In this document: positions 13,865-22,747 of the stretch, piece by piece
How the letters are laid out: each line of letters starts with the position of its first letter
Position numbering within the stretch: position 1 is the first letter of the stretch
Origin: a virus
Virus record (IMG/VR): IMGVR_UViG_3300025789_000087
Location: 1-37,065 of that record
DNA: 37,065 nt
Reading direction: 5' to 3' (one strand)
Notes under the pieces: generated by a model
Told to the model about the DNA's origin: nothing
The model's database searches: none
Seen by the model: the letters and a program-made list of their open reading frames with translations, nothing else
Position numbers and translations under genes: made by a program

Positions 13865-15297
13865 GCTGCTACCCTCGATTTTCCATAGATTTCTACGTCG
13901 TCAATTTTGCCAACTACTTCGCTGACTACCTTGATAGGAATAATCTTTTTAATTGGCGTTTCTTCATGTTTAAATATTGTGCCAAATACATCTTGGCGGT
14001 CTAAGGGTAAACCCTCAGCTTTAATTAGTGTGGGTATATACCCAGTCATTTTGTATATAGATAGGGCAAATAGGGCAACATTATCAGAGTATGCATTAGC
14101 GCAAGAGATTTTCCAAAATTTGTTATCGAGGAACATACAAGCTCCTTTGCACAAATGTAAGACAGGACAAGAGGAACATTCAGCACGATTACTCCAATGT
14201 GTAGAAGTTTTAATAGCTACATCCTCATAGGCATCTAAGTTGCCACCTAAATGGGATTTTCCGTTTTTACTTGTTTCTACAGCAGATACGTTTTGACAGG
14301 TAAGAACATTGCCATGCATATCTACAGCCAGCACATGCTCATCATCCATACCGCACTTTTGACCTAAGTACTCGGCGCTAGCATGGGATAGAACCGCATT
14401 GGTAAACTGGTTGATCTTATCTAGCTGCATCTTAAATGCAATGTTGCCGTCCGTAGCAAAGATATCTGTAAAGGCTGTACGGCGGAATGTAAAGTGTTCT
14501 TGCTTGGATTGTAAAGAATTAGTTATGCCATCTTCATCGTAAGCATCCACAATCCCACCTTCACCTAGCGAAATATTAGGATCACCAGTAAGTTCACGGA
14601 ACCAGTCGGATATGGCTTTGCGGCTCTGGTTGTTTTTAGATAGCATCGAGTTAAAGCTAATGTTTTTGTTAAGGCGGGTCATCATGCGATAGAACCCTAG
14701 GATTAACTCTTTCTTTTCTGGGTCATCGAATGGGTCTGGACCTCTAACTGCTTGCCCTGGACCATCGTGTGAAATAGATACAGAAAAGTCTAGCATCATT
14801 AGCCAGTCAATAATCTCTTCAGTCAGGATAGAGCCGTTAGTAATAATAGAGAACTTAGCATAGGGGATTTTCTCCCTGATAGCTTCTGCCAACGGCTTTA
14901 GGGTTTTCCAGTAGACAAGTGGCTCGCCACCCCAGAACTCCACTTTAAGCCCATGCTGCTCATTAAACTCTAGAACCTCAAGCTTTTGTAGAAACGTTGC
15001 TACATCTTTGAATGAGGTTGATTCTGGTCTTTCTACAAACTTCTGCGAGCAGTAATCGCATGAATAGTTACAGCCCAAGCCTAGCTGGATTTTAAGCAGC
15101 TGAATATGTTTGGACTTTTTTAGGGGATGATCTTTATCAAAAGCAGTATACGGCTGATGCGCATGTTGCTGGGCTTGGTCGCCTTCTGGGTATTTAAAAA
15201 CAATCCCGTCCTCGCTCTTGAGGATATTAGTCATGTTGTCGTAGAAAAAAACTTTCTGGTCGGTACTGTTCTTTTCTGCATGGATTTCAAAGAGCAT
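13861..15297 (-). CDS. Radical SAM enzyme with SPASM domain
   Basis: The 478-residue protein has the radical SAM cluster motif C76-x3-C80-x2-C83 (GCNYSCDYC), the SAM-binding WGGEP at 122-126, and SIITNGS (150-156) on a core strand. The C-terminal SPASM region has C315, C334, then C374-x2-C377-x5-C383-x3-C387 and C399, the cysteine layout that binds auxiliary iron-sulfur clusters. SPASM proteins modify peptides or proteins: sulfatase maturation, thioether (sactipeptide/ranthipeptide) links, PQQ or mycofactocin formation. The first ~65 residues are a small N-terminal extension. The gene is joined by a 1-base overlap to a fibre gene and by 4 bases to the Cys-rich gene. All catalytic cysteines are intact. 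The substrate is inferred to be the neighbouring protein. Confidence 0.93.
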   Translation of the reverse strand: MLFEIHAEKNSTDQKVFFYDNMTNILKSEDGIVFKYPEGDQAQQHAHQPYTAFDKDHPLKKSKHIQLLKIQLGLGCNYSCDYCSQKFVERPESTSFKDVATFLQKLEVLEFNEQHGLKVEFWGGEPLVYWKTLKPLAEAIREKIPYAKFSIITNGSILTEEIIDWLMMLDFSVSISHDGPGQAVRGPDPFDDPEKKELILGFYRMMTRLNKNISFNSMLSKNNQSRKAISDWFRELTGDPNISLGEGGIVDAYDEDGITNSLQSKQEHFTFRRTAFTDIFATDGNIAFKMQLDKINQFTNAVLSHASAEYLGQKCGMDDEHVLAVDMHGNVLTCQNVSAVETSKNGKSHLGGNLDAYEDVAIKTSTHWSNRAECSSCPVLHLCKGACMFLDNKFWKISCANAYSDNVALFALSIYKMTGYIPTLIKAEGLPLDRQDVFGTIFKHEETPIKKIIPIKVVSEVVGKIDDVEIYGKSRVAA

Positions 15298-16088
15298 TAT
15301 GGGGTTCCGTATGCGGTTACGTTGCCAAGGGCAATAAAATTACCTGATGAATCTAAAGAGCCTACGTTAGTGCCGTTGTAGTTAAAATAAAGTTTAGTCC
15401 CTGATGGAGTAACGCTCCAGCCACCAGAGTTAGCAATGTTTTTAGCGCTGGCAACAGATGTAATGGCGTTGATTTGGTTGTTTACAAAAGCGGTATTGGC
15501 TGCCTTAGTTGAGCTATCGCCAGTTGACTGAGTTGGTACAGTTGTGGTGCTATTAAAGGTTGCGGTGCCGTTAAAAGTTGCAGTGCCGGTATGGGTGGTT
15601 GTGCCAGTAAAAGTTGAGTTACCAGTAACCCCTAAAGAGCCACCTACTGTTTCATTACCAGTTACAGCCCAGCTACCAGCAGTTCCAGTATTACCGCTAT
15701 AGAAATTAATGCCATCACAATAAACCGTTGCAGTAACGCCGTTAGGGATTGTTACAGTTGAGCCAGTAGTACCACCAATAGTGATTGAATATCCGCCAGT
15801 AGTATTATTAAATACAATGTATTGCTTATTAACTAGTGGGGCAATTACCTGATAAATAGCGCTGTTTGTGCCTTGAATAACCAAAACTGGGTTACGAGCC
15901 TCGTCTAGGGTACCGTTGTAATTTGACAACGAATAGTTGGCATTGGTCATTGTGATGTATTGAACACCAGTAATAGCCTGTTCTAGCAATGCACCTAAGT
16001 TATTATTAGTCGTGTTTCCCCATACTCCAGACTGGTCTCCACTACCGATTAGTTCGAGTTTTAATGATGTTGAGTATGTTGATGCCAT
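15297..16088 (-). CDS. Tail fibre/adhesin-like structural protein
   Basis: The 263-residue protein starts MASTYSTSLKLELIGSGDQSG then VWGNTTNNNLGALLEQAITG, an N-terminus I recognise as common in phage fibre proteins that attach to the tail. Beta-rich G/T/N sequence follows. A short repetitive shaft (GTATFNGTATFNSTTTVP, about 168-185) precedes a helix beginning STKAANTAFV, near 195, typical of fibre linkers, and a small C-terminal beta module (FNYNGTNVGSLDSSGNF). No enzyme motif is visible. It lies between the large repeat-containing adhesin and the radical SAM gene. The fibre role is inferred from composition and context. Confidence 0.8.
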   Translation of the reverse strand: MASTYSTSLKLELIGSGDQSGVWGNTTNNNLGALLEQAITGVQYITMTNANYSLSNYNGTLDEARNPVLVIQGTNSAIYQVIAPLVNKQYIVFNNTTGGYSITIGGTTGSTVTIPNGVTATVYCDGINFYSGNTGTAGSWAVTGNETVGGSLGVTGNSTFTGTTTHTGTATFNGTATFNSTTTVPTQSTGDSSTKAANTAFVNNQINAITSVASAKNIANSGGWSVTPSGTKLYFNYNGTNVGSLDSSGNFIALGNVTAYGTP

Positions 16089-16097
16089 GTTTTATCC

Positions 16098-19000
16098 TTA
16101 TGGATAGTTGTTATTAACTTTAGTCCAAACTACTGTTTGTCCGTCATTGATATCTGTCCAAACTGCTGTATTTCCGTTGTTTACTGCGTTCCATGAACCC
16201 GTTTGGCTATCATCAATTTTAAACCAACCACGTGGGAATGGGCTATCTAATAATACCAAATTCTCGGCTATTTGACTACTAAACGAAGCGATAACGGTAA
16301 TTGAATCGGCTGGAACTAAGTTTTCTGAAATAAGTCCTGCAAAGACCGCCTTAACCGTCTCGGCATCAGCTACAGAAAGGTTTTCGGTAATAGCGGAATT
16401 AAAGATTTTTACTACTACGCTGGAATCAGCTGCAGTCAGCGCTTCGGAAATACTGGATGCAAAGCTGGCTAATACCACCTCAATATCCGCAATACTACTA
16501 CCCTCAGACACAGCAACAGCAAAATTAGCCGCTACAGACTCGGTTTCAGCAATGCCAACCCCTTCAAAAATTAAGCTGGCAAAGGTGGCTACGACTGTTT
16601 GGGAGTCGGCTAGGGTTATAGCTTCAGAAATATTGGTACTAAAAACAAGAGAAACTGATTGAGCATCAGCTAAAGTAGCAGCCTCGGTAATCAATGCTGC
16701 AAAAGCAGCTACGGCAGACTCGGTATCGGCAATTTGAGTATCTTCGCTAATTACGGCAGCAAAGTTGGCTACCCCTGTTTCGGTGTCAGCTAGGATTACG
16801 GGTTCTGTTATGGTTGGGGCAAAAAGCCCTATTCCTGTTTCTGTATCGTCTAAGTTAGCGTTTTCTGTAATTGCTGCGACAAAAGCGGTTACTACTGTTT
16901 CTAAATCAGCTACGGATAAAGCCTCGGAAATCGCTGCCGAGAATGTGGCGATTAAAGATTCTGTGTCTTCTTCCGCAAGGATGGCTTCTGTAATAGATAC
17001 TGAGAACGTAGCAATTAAAGACTCAATATCTTCTTCTGCCAGAATAGCTTCAGTAATGGCGGTAATAAAGCTAGCTACAGCTGATGGGGTATCGTCTGGG
17101 TTTATATTTTCAGATATAGCACTAGCAAAGGCAGCTACTACATCTTGCGTGTCCGCAACAGTTAAGGCTTCAGAAACAGTATAAGCAAAGGTAGCTAGGA
17201 CAGACTCGGAGTCAGCTAGAGTATTGGGTTCTGAGATTTGCGTAGAAAATGAGGCAGCGGCTGATTCTGCATCGCTTATGGTATAAGTTTCAGAAATTGC
17301 GCTGTTAAATGAAGCAGTTACCGATTCAGTGTCGGCTATGTTTGCGTTTTCGGATATAGCGCTTAAAAAAGCTGCAATTACAGTTTGGGTATCAGCAATC
17401 CCAGCGTTTTCAGTAATGGCTCCAGCAAAAGCGGTTACAACCGACTGCGCATCAGCAATATTTAAGGCTTCTGTTATAGCAGATGAGAATGTTGCAATTA
17501 AAGACTCAGTGTCGGTTTCCGCTGTAATAGCTTCGGTAATAGCTACGCTAAATGTTGCAATTAAAGATTCGGTATCAGCTTCGGAAAGAATTGCCTCGGA
17601 TATAGCCGCAGCAAAAGCAGCTATGATGGACTCGGTGTCACCTGCTGTTATGGCTTCTGAAATAGAAGATGCAAAAATTGTAGCTGCATTAGGGGTATCT
17701 GTTAAATTTGTGCTTTCAGATACGCTATTATTGTTAAAAGTTGCGTTACCTACGTTGCTGTCCGCTAAGGTATTGTCTTCTGATATATCCGAGTTAAATG
17801 AAGCGGTTGTAGTTGGGGTATCAGCTAGGGTGTTCGATTCAGAAATGTTGCTTGAGAAACTAGCTAGTACAGACATTAAGTCTGCAATAGTAAACGCTTC
17901 TGTAATAGCTCCTGTATAAGCCGTTCCAAAACTATAAATAATAAAGATTGCGCCTTGGGACCCAGCACCGCCAGCAGTTACGGCGCCAAGAGCGGTTGCT
18001 CCACCCCCTGACCCACCGCCACCATATAAACCCGTATTTGAAGTACCAGCTCCATATCCGCTGCCTCCAGCGCCACCTGCTCCGCCCACCGTATTAGCAA
18101 TGTCTACTCCCGAACCACCCAAGGTACCAGAAGCTCCGTTACTGCCTCCAGCGCCACCACCACCAAGTTTTCCGTTTCCAGTTCCTGACCCGCCACCAGT
18201 TCCACTAAAATTATTACCGCCCGAACCGCCACCACTCCCTAGAGCGTTGCCGCCAGTAGAACCTCCGCCGTTACCACCTCCGCCTCCGCCAGCTACGGTT
18301 GCAGTAGTGCTACTATCTCCGTTACCGCCTTTACCACCTCCTCCGTTGGGACCTCCAGCGCCACCACCACCACCAGAACCAGTATATGTAAAAGTGACTG
18401 TTGTAGTAGCGCCAGCACCGCCAGCACCGCCAACAAAAGTTCCTGTGCCACCAGCACCGCCCGCAGATGTTGGAGTTGTAGTTGCCGTTCCTTTTTGACC
18501 TCCACCAGCAATATTAGTTGTATTAAAAGTGGTGTTTCCGCCGTTAGTATCAGCCGCCCCGCCAGAACCGATTGCATAAGGTATTGATGCCCCAACAGTT
18601 AATGATTGGTTAGATAAGCGCCTATAACCACCACCACCGCCGCCGCCACCACCAGCTTGAGTGCTTGCGGATGATACGCTAGTTGCTCCTCCCCCTCCCC
18701 CTCCAATTAAATAAATTGAGTTGTTGCTATTATTCCAACCAGAAGGGACGGTCCAAGAAGTTCCTGAGGTTAATAAATACGCCGTATTGGATGTTGGTTG
18801 AAACAATATGCCAGCATTATTACCGCCATTTGTAGAGCTTACACCACCATAAACAAGGTAAGGATTTGATGGGCCTAAAGTATAGGAAAAGTTAATATCA
18901 GTAATGGACATATAGTCCATAGATATTGTTCCACTACCTGTGTAAATAAATGTTCTTTGTGTTCCTACAACAGATGAGTTTACAGTTACTATATTTCCAG

Positions 19001-20078
19001 CAGTTCCAGTTATAGTCCAGTTGTTTATGCGTGTTCCGTTTGCAGTATTTGTGATTGTGTGGGCTACTGTTTTTGTACTTGCTAATGTTCCTATAGTTGC
19101 TGTTGTATTTGCAAAAGTTGTTGTTGATGTTGCAGTTGCACCACCAATAGTCAAAGTATTATAAGTTAAACTACCGCCAGAAAATTGTCTGCTAGTTGTT
19201 GAGTTATTACTTAAAATAATATTGGGGCTAGCAGTAAATGTAAGTCCCGTTGTTGTGGTTGTATCCCAAACAATACCAGTACCACTTAATGACCAAGTGC
19301 CAGAACCCATAGTTAAGGTTCTTGTGTTGGAGTTTGTACTACTAAATAATCCGACAGTTACGTTCTTATTATTAGCGTCAAATGTGCCGTTGGTTAAGGT
19401 TAAAGTCCTTGTAGAACCTAGTATTAAGTCGTCTACTAACTGAATTGTGCCACCAACTCCGTTAATAGTAATTGGAAAGTCTAGTGTTTTATTATTGCTA
19501 GTAATTGTTTGTGTGCCTGATGTGGCGGCAAAAGTTGTAGTATTTGCACCGCCAGTCAAAGTCATTCCTGTGGAAATAATTAAATTTCCATATATTGTTC
19601 TAGTAGAGTTTACAAGTGTTCCACTAAAGCCAGTAAGGTCTAAATTTTTTATGCTTGAGCTTATTGTTAAAGAGCCAGTACCAGCTGTAACATTAAAACT
19701 AATAGCATTAGCTTCTGTAACTGCGGCAGGAACTATTGTTTTTGAAGCTGTACTTGAATCTGTGCAATTAATTACTGGTGTTCCTGTTACAGAATAATTT
19801 GTTGCTCCTGTAAATATTGTTGCTGTACCAGCTAATGAAATATTCTGTGTGCCAAATGCTAATGTTCCTGTAAACCCTGTCATTGTCAGAGTTGAAATAG
19901 TGGGGTTATAACCGCTACCTAAAGTAACAGTATTAGCACCTGAATTGGCATCAAAGAAAACAGTATCAGCAGAAGTAGGGACAGCTTGACCACCAGCACC
20001 ACCAGTAGTCAATGCCCATTTAGAACCAGCAGTAGCATCCCAAGATGCAGTTCCACCAACCCAATATCTAGCCGCCAT
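16098..20078 (-). CDS. Giant tail adhesin with glycine-rich region and ~20-residue repeats (copy A)
   Basis: This 1326-residue protein is the largest complete gene here. Its N-terminus (MAARYWVGGTASWDA, PTSADTVFFDANSG) and a beta-helix-like T/N/G region run to about residue 430. A PSGWNNSNNSIYLIGGGGGG segment then opens a very glycine-rich part (436-715). About 27 full copies of a ~20-residue repeat (consensus SAISEALTIADTESVVATF) follow, and a short W/N-rich end closes with several TxxW units. Glycine-rich polyGly tips and long repeats are typical of receptor-binding adhesins on tails. It is paralogous to the gene at 20249-22747. The gene overlaps the small upstream gene by a TAATG junction. 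Adhesin function is inferred. Confidence 0.85.
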   Translation of the reverse strand: MAARYWVGGTASWDATAGSKWALTTGGAGGQAVPTSADTVFFDANSGANTVTLGSGYNPTISTLTMTGFTGTLAFGTQNISLAGTATIFTGATNYSVTGTPVINCTDSSTASKTIVPAAVTEANAISFNVTAGTGSLTISSSIKNLDLTGFSGTLVNSTRTIYGNLIISTGMTLTGGANTTTFAATSGTQTITSNNKTLDFPITINGVGGTIQLVDDLILGSTRTLTLTNGTFDANNKNVTVGLFSSTNSNTRTLTMGSGTWSLSGTGIVWDTTTTTGLTFTASPNIILSNNSTTSRQFSGGSLTYNTLTIGGATATSTTTFANTTATIGTLASTKTVAHTITNTANGTRINNWTITGTAGNIVTVNSSVVGTQRTFIYTGSGTISMDYMSITDINFSYTLGPSNPYLVYGGVSSTNGGNNAGILFQPTSNTAYLLTSGTSWTVPSGWNNSNNSIYLIGGGGGGATSVSSASTQAGGGGGGGGGYRRLSNQSLTVGASIPYAIGSGGAADTNGGNTTFNTTNIAGGGQKGTATTTPTSAGGAGGTGTFVGGAGGAGATTTVTFTYTGSGGGGGAGGPNGGGGKGGNGDSSTTATVAGGGGGGNGGGSTGGNALGSGGGSGGNNFSGTGGGSGTGNGKLGGGGAGGSNGASGTLGGSGVDIANTVGGAGGAGGSGYGAGTSNTGLYGGGGSGGGATALGAVTAGGAGSQGAIFIIYSFGTAYTGAITEAFTIADLMSVLASFSSNISESNTLADTPTTTASFNSDISEDNTLADSNVGNATFNNNSVSESTNLTDTPNAATIFASSISEAITAGDTESIIAAFAAAISEAILSEADTESLIATFSVAITEAITAETDTESLIATFSSAITEALNIADAQSVVTAFAGAITENAGIADTQTVIAAFLSAISENANIADTESVTASFNSAISETYTISDAESAAASFSTQISEPNTLADSESVLATFAYTVSEALTVADTQDVVAAFASAISENINPDDTPSAVASFITAITEAILAEEDIESLIATFSVSITEAILAEEDTESLIATFSAAISEALSVADLETVVTAFVAAITENANLDDTETGIGLFAPTITEPVILADTETGVANFAAVISEDTQIADTESAVAAFAALITEAATLADAQSVSLVFSTNISEAITLADSQTVVATFASLIFEGVGIAETESVAANFAVAVSEGSSIADIEVVLASFASSISEALTAADSSVVVKIFNSAITENLSVADAETVKAVFAGLISENLVPADSITVIASFSSQIAENLVLLDSPFPRGWFKIDDSQTGSWNAVNNGNTAVWTDINDGQTVVWTKVNNNYP
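16236..17921 (-). repeat. Array of ~28 degenerate ~60-bp coding repeats
   Basis: Within the copy-A adhesin, 27 full units and one partial unit of about 20 residues follow one another. Nearly every unit has I(S/T)E near the start, an AD or ADT(E/Q)S core and a closing phenylalanine (VATF, VAAF). Three neighbouring pairs carry an extra residue and read EAILAEEDTESLIATF-like, so they look like recent local copies. Most units differ by several residues, so the array is old and under protein-level selection. It is not a CRISPR or a tandem DNA satellite. Confidence 0.9.
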
Positions 20079-20239
20079 TAGTTAGCCTGTGGCTTAAAGG
20101 TTTTACCATCCCAAATATAACCAATGTCACAAAATGGGATTTCTACCAATATGCATCCTTCCGGAGGCACGTCAGTTGGCTCGGCAACAATAATATTTAC
20201 TACTACATTTTTAGAATCAACAACTGCACAATTAGCCAT
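20078..20239 (-). CDS. Small conserved protein paired with adhesin (copy A)
   Basis: The 53-residue protein begins MANCAVVDSKNVVVNIIVAE and ends IGYIWDGKTFKPQAN. It has a very good Shine-Dalgarno (AAGGAGGG just before the ATG at 20239) and ends in a TAATG overlap with the adhesin. It is a close paralogue of the 54-residue protein at 22747-22911, and each precedes an adhesin of the same family. The pattern VVD...VVVNIIVA...WDGKTF resembles short phage proteins found beside fibre genes, some of them fibre-associated or assembly factors. That role is inferred from pairing. Confidence 0.85.
   Translation of the reverse strand: MANCAVVDSKNVVVNIIVAEPTDVPPEGCILVEIPFCDIGYIWDGKTFKPQAN
20157..20206. 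repeat. 50-bp perfect direct repeat, left copy
   Basis: The 50 bases from CCTTCCGGAGG to TTTACTACTAC are identical to 22829-22878, about 2.67 kb away. The repeat lies in the coding part of the two paralogous small genes (VVNIIVAEPTDVPPEG region). Identity at third codon positions suggests a recent duplication or gene conversion. Confidence 0.92.
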
Positions 20240-20248
20240 ACGCCCTCC

Positions 20249-22747
20249 TTATTGTCGGTTATCTACTTGGACCCATTGGGTGTTTTCGGTGTTATCTAAA
20301 ATACTCCAACCATACCCCATTGTAACTTCTAACATATTTATGTTTTCCACTTCGGATACTCTGAAGGTAGCAGTAGTGCTAGATACCTCATTAGAAGTAA
20401 CATTTTCTGATATTAGCACGTTAAAAGTAAGTATTATACTTTCAGAATCGGCTGTACTTACTGGTTCTGAAATAGCGGCTATTAATATTTTGGTTACTAG
20501 CTCTGTATCTGTTAAAGCTGTGGGCTCAGTAATACTAGAAACAAATCCAGCGGCCACACTTTCTATGTCTAGTATGGAGCTACTTTCTACAATACTAGAA
20601 ACAAAAGATGTTACAACAGTGTTTGTATCAGCAGATTGAAAGTTTTCTGTGACATTTGCATTGGCATTAAATACGGTTGTTACTATATCCGTTGGTTGAA
20701 AGTCCTCCGTAATATTTGCGTTAGTATTCCATGTAGTTGTTAATAAGTCAGCAGTTTGAAAGCTTTCCGTAATAGCGCTATTAAAAATTAATAAACTATT
20801 TTGTAAATCAGATATTGTGCTTGGTTCTACTATGCTTACTAATATTGACGGCGTATAAATAATAAAAATTACACCTTGAGAACCAGCAGATGAGGCAGCT
20901 GTAACTCCTGCTGTGCTTATAGCTCCACCTGCACCGCCGCCGCCATACAAACCTAAATTAACAGTAGTACCATCACCGCCTTTACCACCGCCGCCACCTA
21001 AGGTATTTGCAATGTCTATACCTGAACCACCATTACCACCAGTATAAGGGCCGCCAGCACCTCCCCCACCGCCGCCAAGCGTTCCATTTCCAGCTGCAAC
21101 AAGGGGCGTATTTGTGCCACCTGTACCACCACCTGTTCCGTTAAAATTGTTTCCGCCCCCTCCTCCTACTGAGGACGAACCGTTTGCTCCATTACTGCCG
21201 CCACCATTACCACCGCCACCCCCACCACCTATATTAGCGTCAATAGTTACAGAACCAAATCCATTCCCTCCATTACCACCTATTCCGTTAGGTCCTCCGG
21301 CACCGCCGCCTCCGCCACCACCATAAGCTAAACTAGCAGTTGTTCCAAAAGTACCAGCACCACCTGCACCACCTGCATAAGTTCCAGTACCGCCAGCACC
21401 ACCAGAAGAGCTAGGAGTTGTTGTAGCATTGCCTTTTAAACCACCGCCTGCCGTTGTTGCCCCACTATTCCATGTAGTATCACCACCATTAGCATTAAGA
21501 ACAGAGGTGCCAATTTGATAATTAACTGTACTTGTTGGAGTTAAAGATTGATTAGTTAAAACTGTATATCCACCACCGCCTCCTCCTCCGCCTGCTGCTC
21601 TGTTGTTTCCTGATACCGCCGCACTTCCACCGCCGCCACCAGCTCCAATCATATGAATAGTGTTATTTGTATTATTCCAATCGGATGGTACTGTCCAAGT
21701 TGTCCCTGTGGTTAATAAATAGGCTTTAACTGTAGTTGGCTGAAATAATATTCCTGAAGTATTTCCGTTATTTGTAGAATGTGAACCAGCATACCAAACG
21801 TATGGTTGTGTTGCAGATGGTGCGGGGGTGAAAGTAACGTTGTTGGCAGCAATATAGTCCATAGAGACTACGCCACTACCAGTATAGTTAACAACTGGCG
21901 AAGTTCCGGAATTAGCTTGAATAGAAACTAAATTTCCCGCAGTTCCGCTTACTGACCAGTTATTAACTGTGTTTGTAGTACCGGTATTAAATTGAATAAT
22001 ACTTGGTACTGTTTTATTGCATATAAGACTGTTTACATTAATTGAACTAAGTATGTAGTTATTAGATACTGAAGATAACCCTAGCTGTAAAGTTCCAAAT
22101 AAATAATTGCTTAAAAGTACTCCAGTTGAAGCATAAATTGTATTGCCGATAAAAATAGTACATGCTGCACCATTTACCGTATTACCTAAATTAAATAAAA
22201 TACACGTTCCATAATTGTTTACACTAATTGTAGAAGTACCAAAATTATATGTTGACCCCGTACCCGTTGTATAAAATGTTCCACCAGTAAAATTGTAATT
22301 ATTAGTGGTAAATGAAGTACCAGTTATAGTAAGAAATGCAGTATTAGGTATTGTTAAATTACTTCCTAGCTGAATAGTCCCACCAGAAGTATTTAAAGTA
22401 ACTGCACACGACAATGCCACATTATTTGTAGTTATGGTAGCTGATGCAGTAAAAGTAAGTAAACCTGTTGCAGACCAAACTGTAGTTGAAGATAAAGTAA
22501 AATTACCAGCACAAGATATTGTGCCAGTTGAACTAAAAGTAAACGATGAGCCGGTTGTATCTATGCTAGTGCAATTAAGCGCACCAGTTAAAGTAACTGT
22601 GCCTGTGCCTGAATTGGCATCAAAGAAAACAGCATCAGTAGAAGTCGGTACGGATGCGCCACTACCACCGCCTGACGAAGCAGACCAGTGTGTAGTAGAT
22701 GAGGCATCCCAAGTACCGGAGCCACCAACCCAGTAACGGTTAGCCAT
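20249..22747 (-). CDS. Tail adhesin with glycine-rich region and repeats (copy B)
   Basis: The 832-residue paralogue of the 1326-residue adhesin has the same order. The N-terminus is MANRYWVGGSGTWDA and PTSTDAVFFDANSG, followed by a T/N-rich beta region to about 340. PSDWNNTNNTIHMIGAGGGG then opens a glycine-rich region to about 630. About nine shorter units of the ~20-residue repeat follow (I(T/S)E...AD...F), and a W-rich end closes with WSILDNTENTQWVQVDN. It probably forms an alternative or companion receptor-binding protein. It carries far fewer repeats than copy A, so array length has changed since duplication. The preceding small gene overlaps it by TAATG. Confidence 0.85.
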   Translation of the reverse strand: MANRYWVGGSGTWDASSTTHWSASSGGGSGASVPTSTDAVFFDANSGTGTVTLTGALNCTSIDTTGSSFTFSSTGTISCAGNFTLSSTTVWSATGLLTFTASATITTNNVALSCAVTLNTSGGTIQLGSNLTIPNTAFLTITGTSFTTNNYNFTGGTFYTTGTGSTYNFGTSTISVNNYGTCILFNLGNTVNGAACTIFIGNTIYASTGVLLSNYLFGTLQLGLSSVSNNYILSSINVNSLICNKTVPSIIQFNTGTTNTVNNWSVSGTAGNLVSIQANSGTSPVVNYTGSGVVSMDYIAANNVTFTPAPSATQPYVWYAGSHSTNNGNTSGILFQPTTVKAYLLTTGTTWTVPSDWNNTNNTIHMIGAGGGGGSAAVSGNNRAAGGGGGGGGYTVLTNQSLTPTSTVNYQIGTSVLNANGGDTTWNSGATTAGGGLKGNATTTPSSSGGAGGTGTYAGGAGGAGTFGTTASLAYGGGGGGGAGGPNGIGGNGGNGFGSVTIDANIGGGGGGGNGGGSNGANGSSSVGGGGGNNFNGTGGGTGGTNTPLVAAGNGTLGGGGGGAGGPYTGGNGGSGIDIANTLGGGGGKGGDGTTVNLGLYGGGGAGGAISTAGVTAASSAGSQGVIFIIYTPSILVSIVEPSTISDLQNSLLIFNSAITESFQTADLLTTTWNTNANITEDFQPTDIVTTVFNANANVTENFQSADTNTVVTSFVSSIVESSSILDIESVAAGFVSSITEPTALTDTELVTKILIAAISEPVSTADSESIILTFNVLISENVTSNEVSSTTATFRVSEVENINMLEVTMGYGWSILDNTENTQWVQVDNRQ
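20318..20850 (-). repeat. Short array of ~9 degenerate ~60-bp coding repeats
   Basis: Units of about 20 residues related to those in copy A run from VSIVEPSTISDLQ to EVENINMLEV. The first units share ITE(S/D/N)FQ(T/P/S)(A/T)D, a local sub-family, and later units return to the ISEP...ADSES form. Confidence 0.85.

Noticed and set aside
16765-17919. Two long plus-strand open frames with repeats
   Set aside because: They are antisense to the ~20-residue repeat array of the adhesin. The repetitive coding keeps the opposite strand free of stops, and no ribosome-binding site or family match is visible.
16236-17921. Possible CRISPR-like or satellite repeat array
   Set aside because: Units are ~60 bp, contiguous, in one frame and vary at the DNA level while keeping a protein consensus. 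There are no spacers.
18100-18498. Plus-strand proline-rich 132-codon frame
   Set aside because: It is the reverse complement of glycine codons (GGN) in the glycine-rich adhesin region. Proline runs (CCN) there are an artefact.
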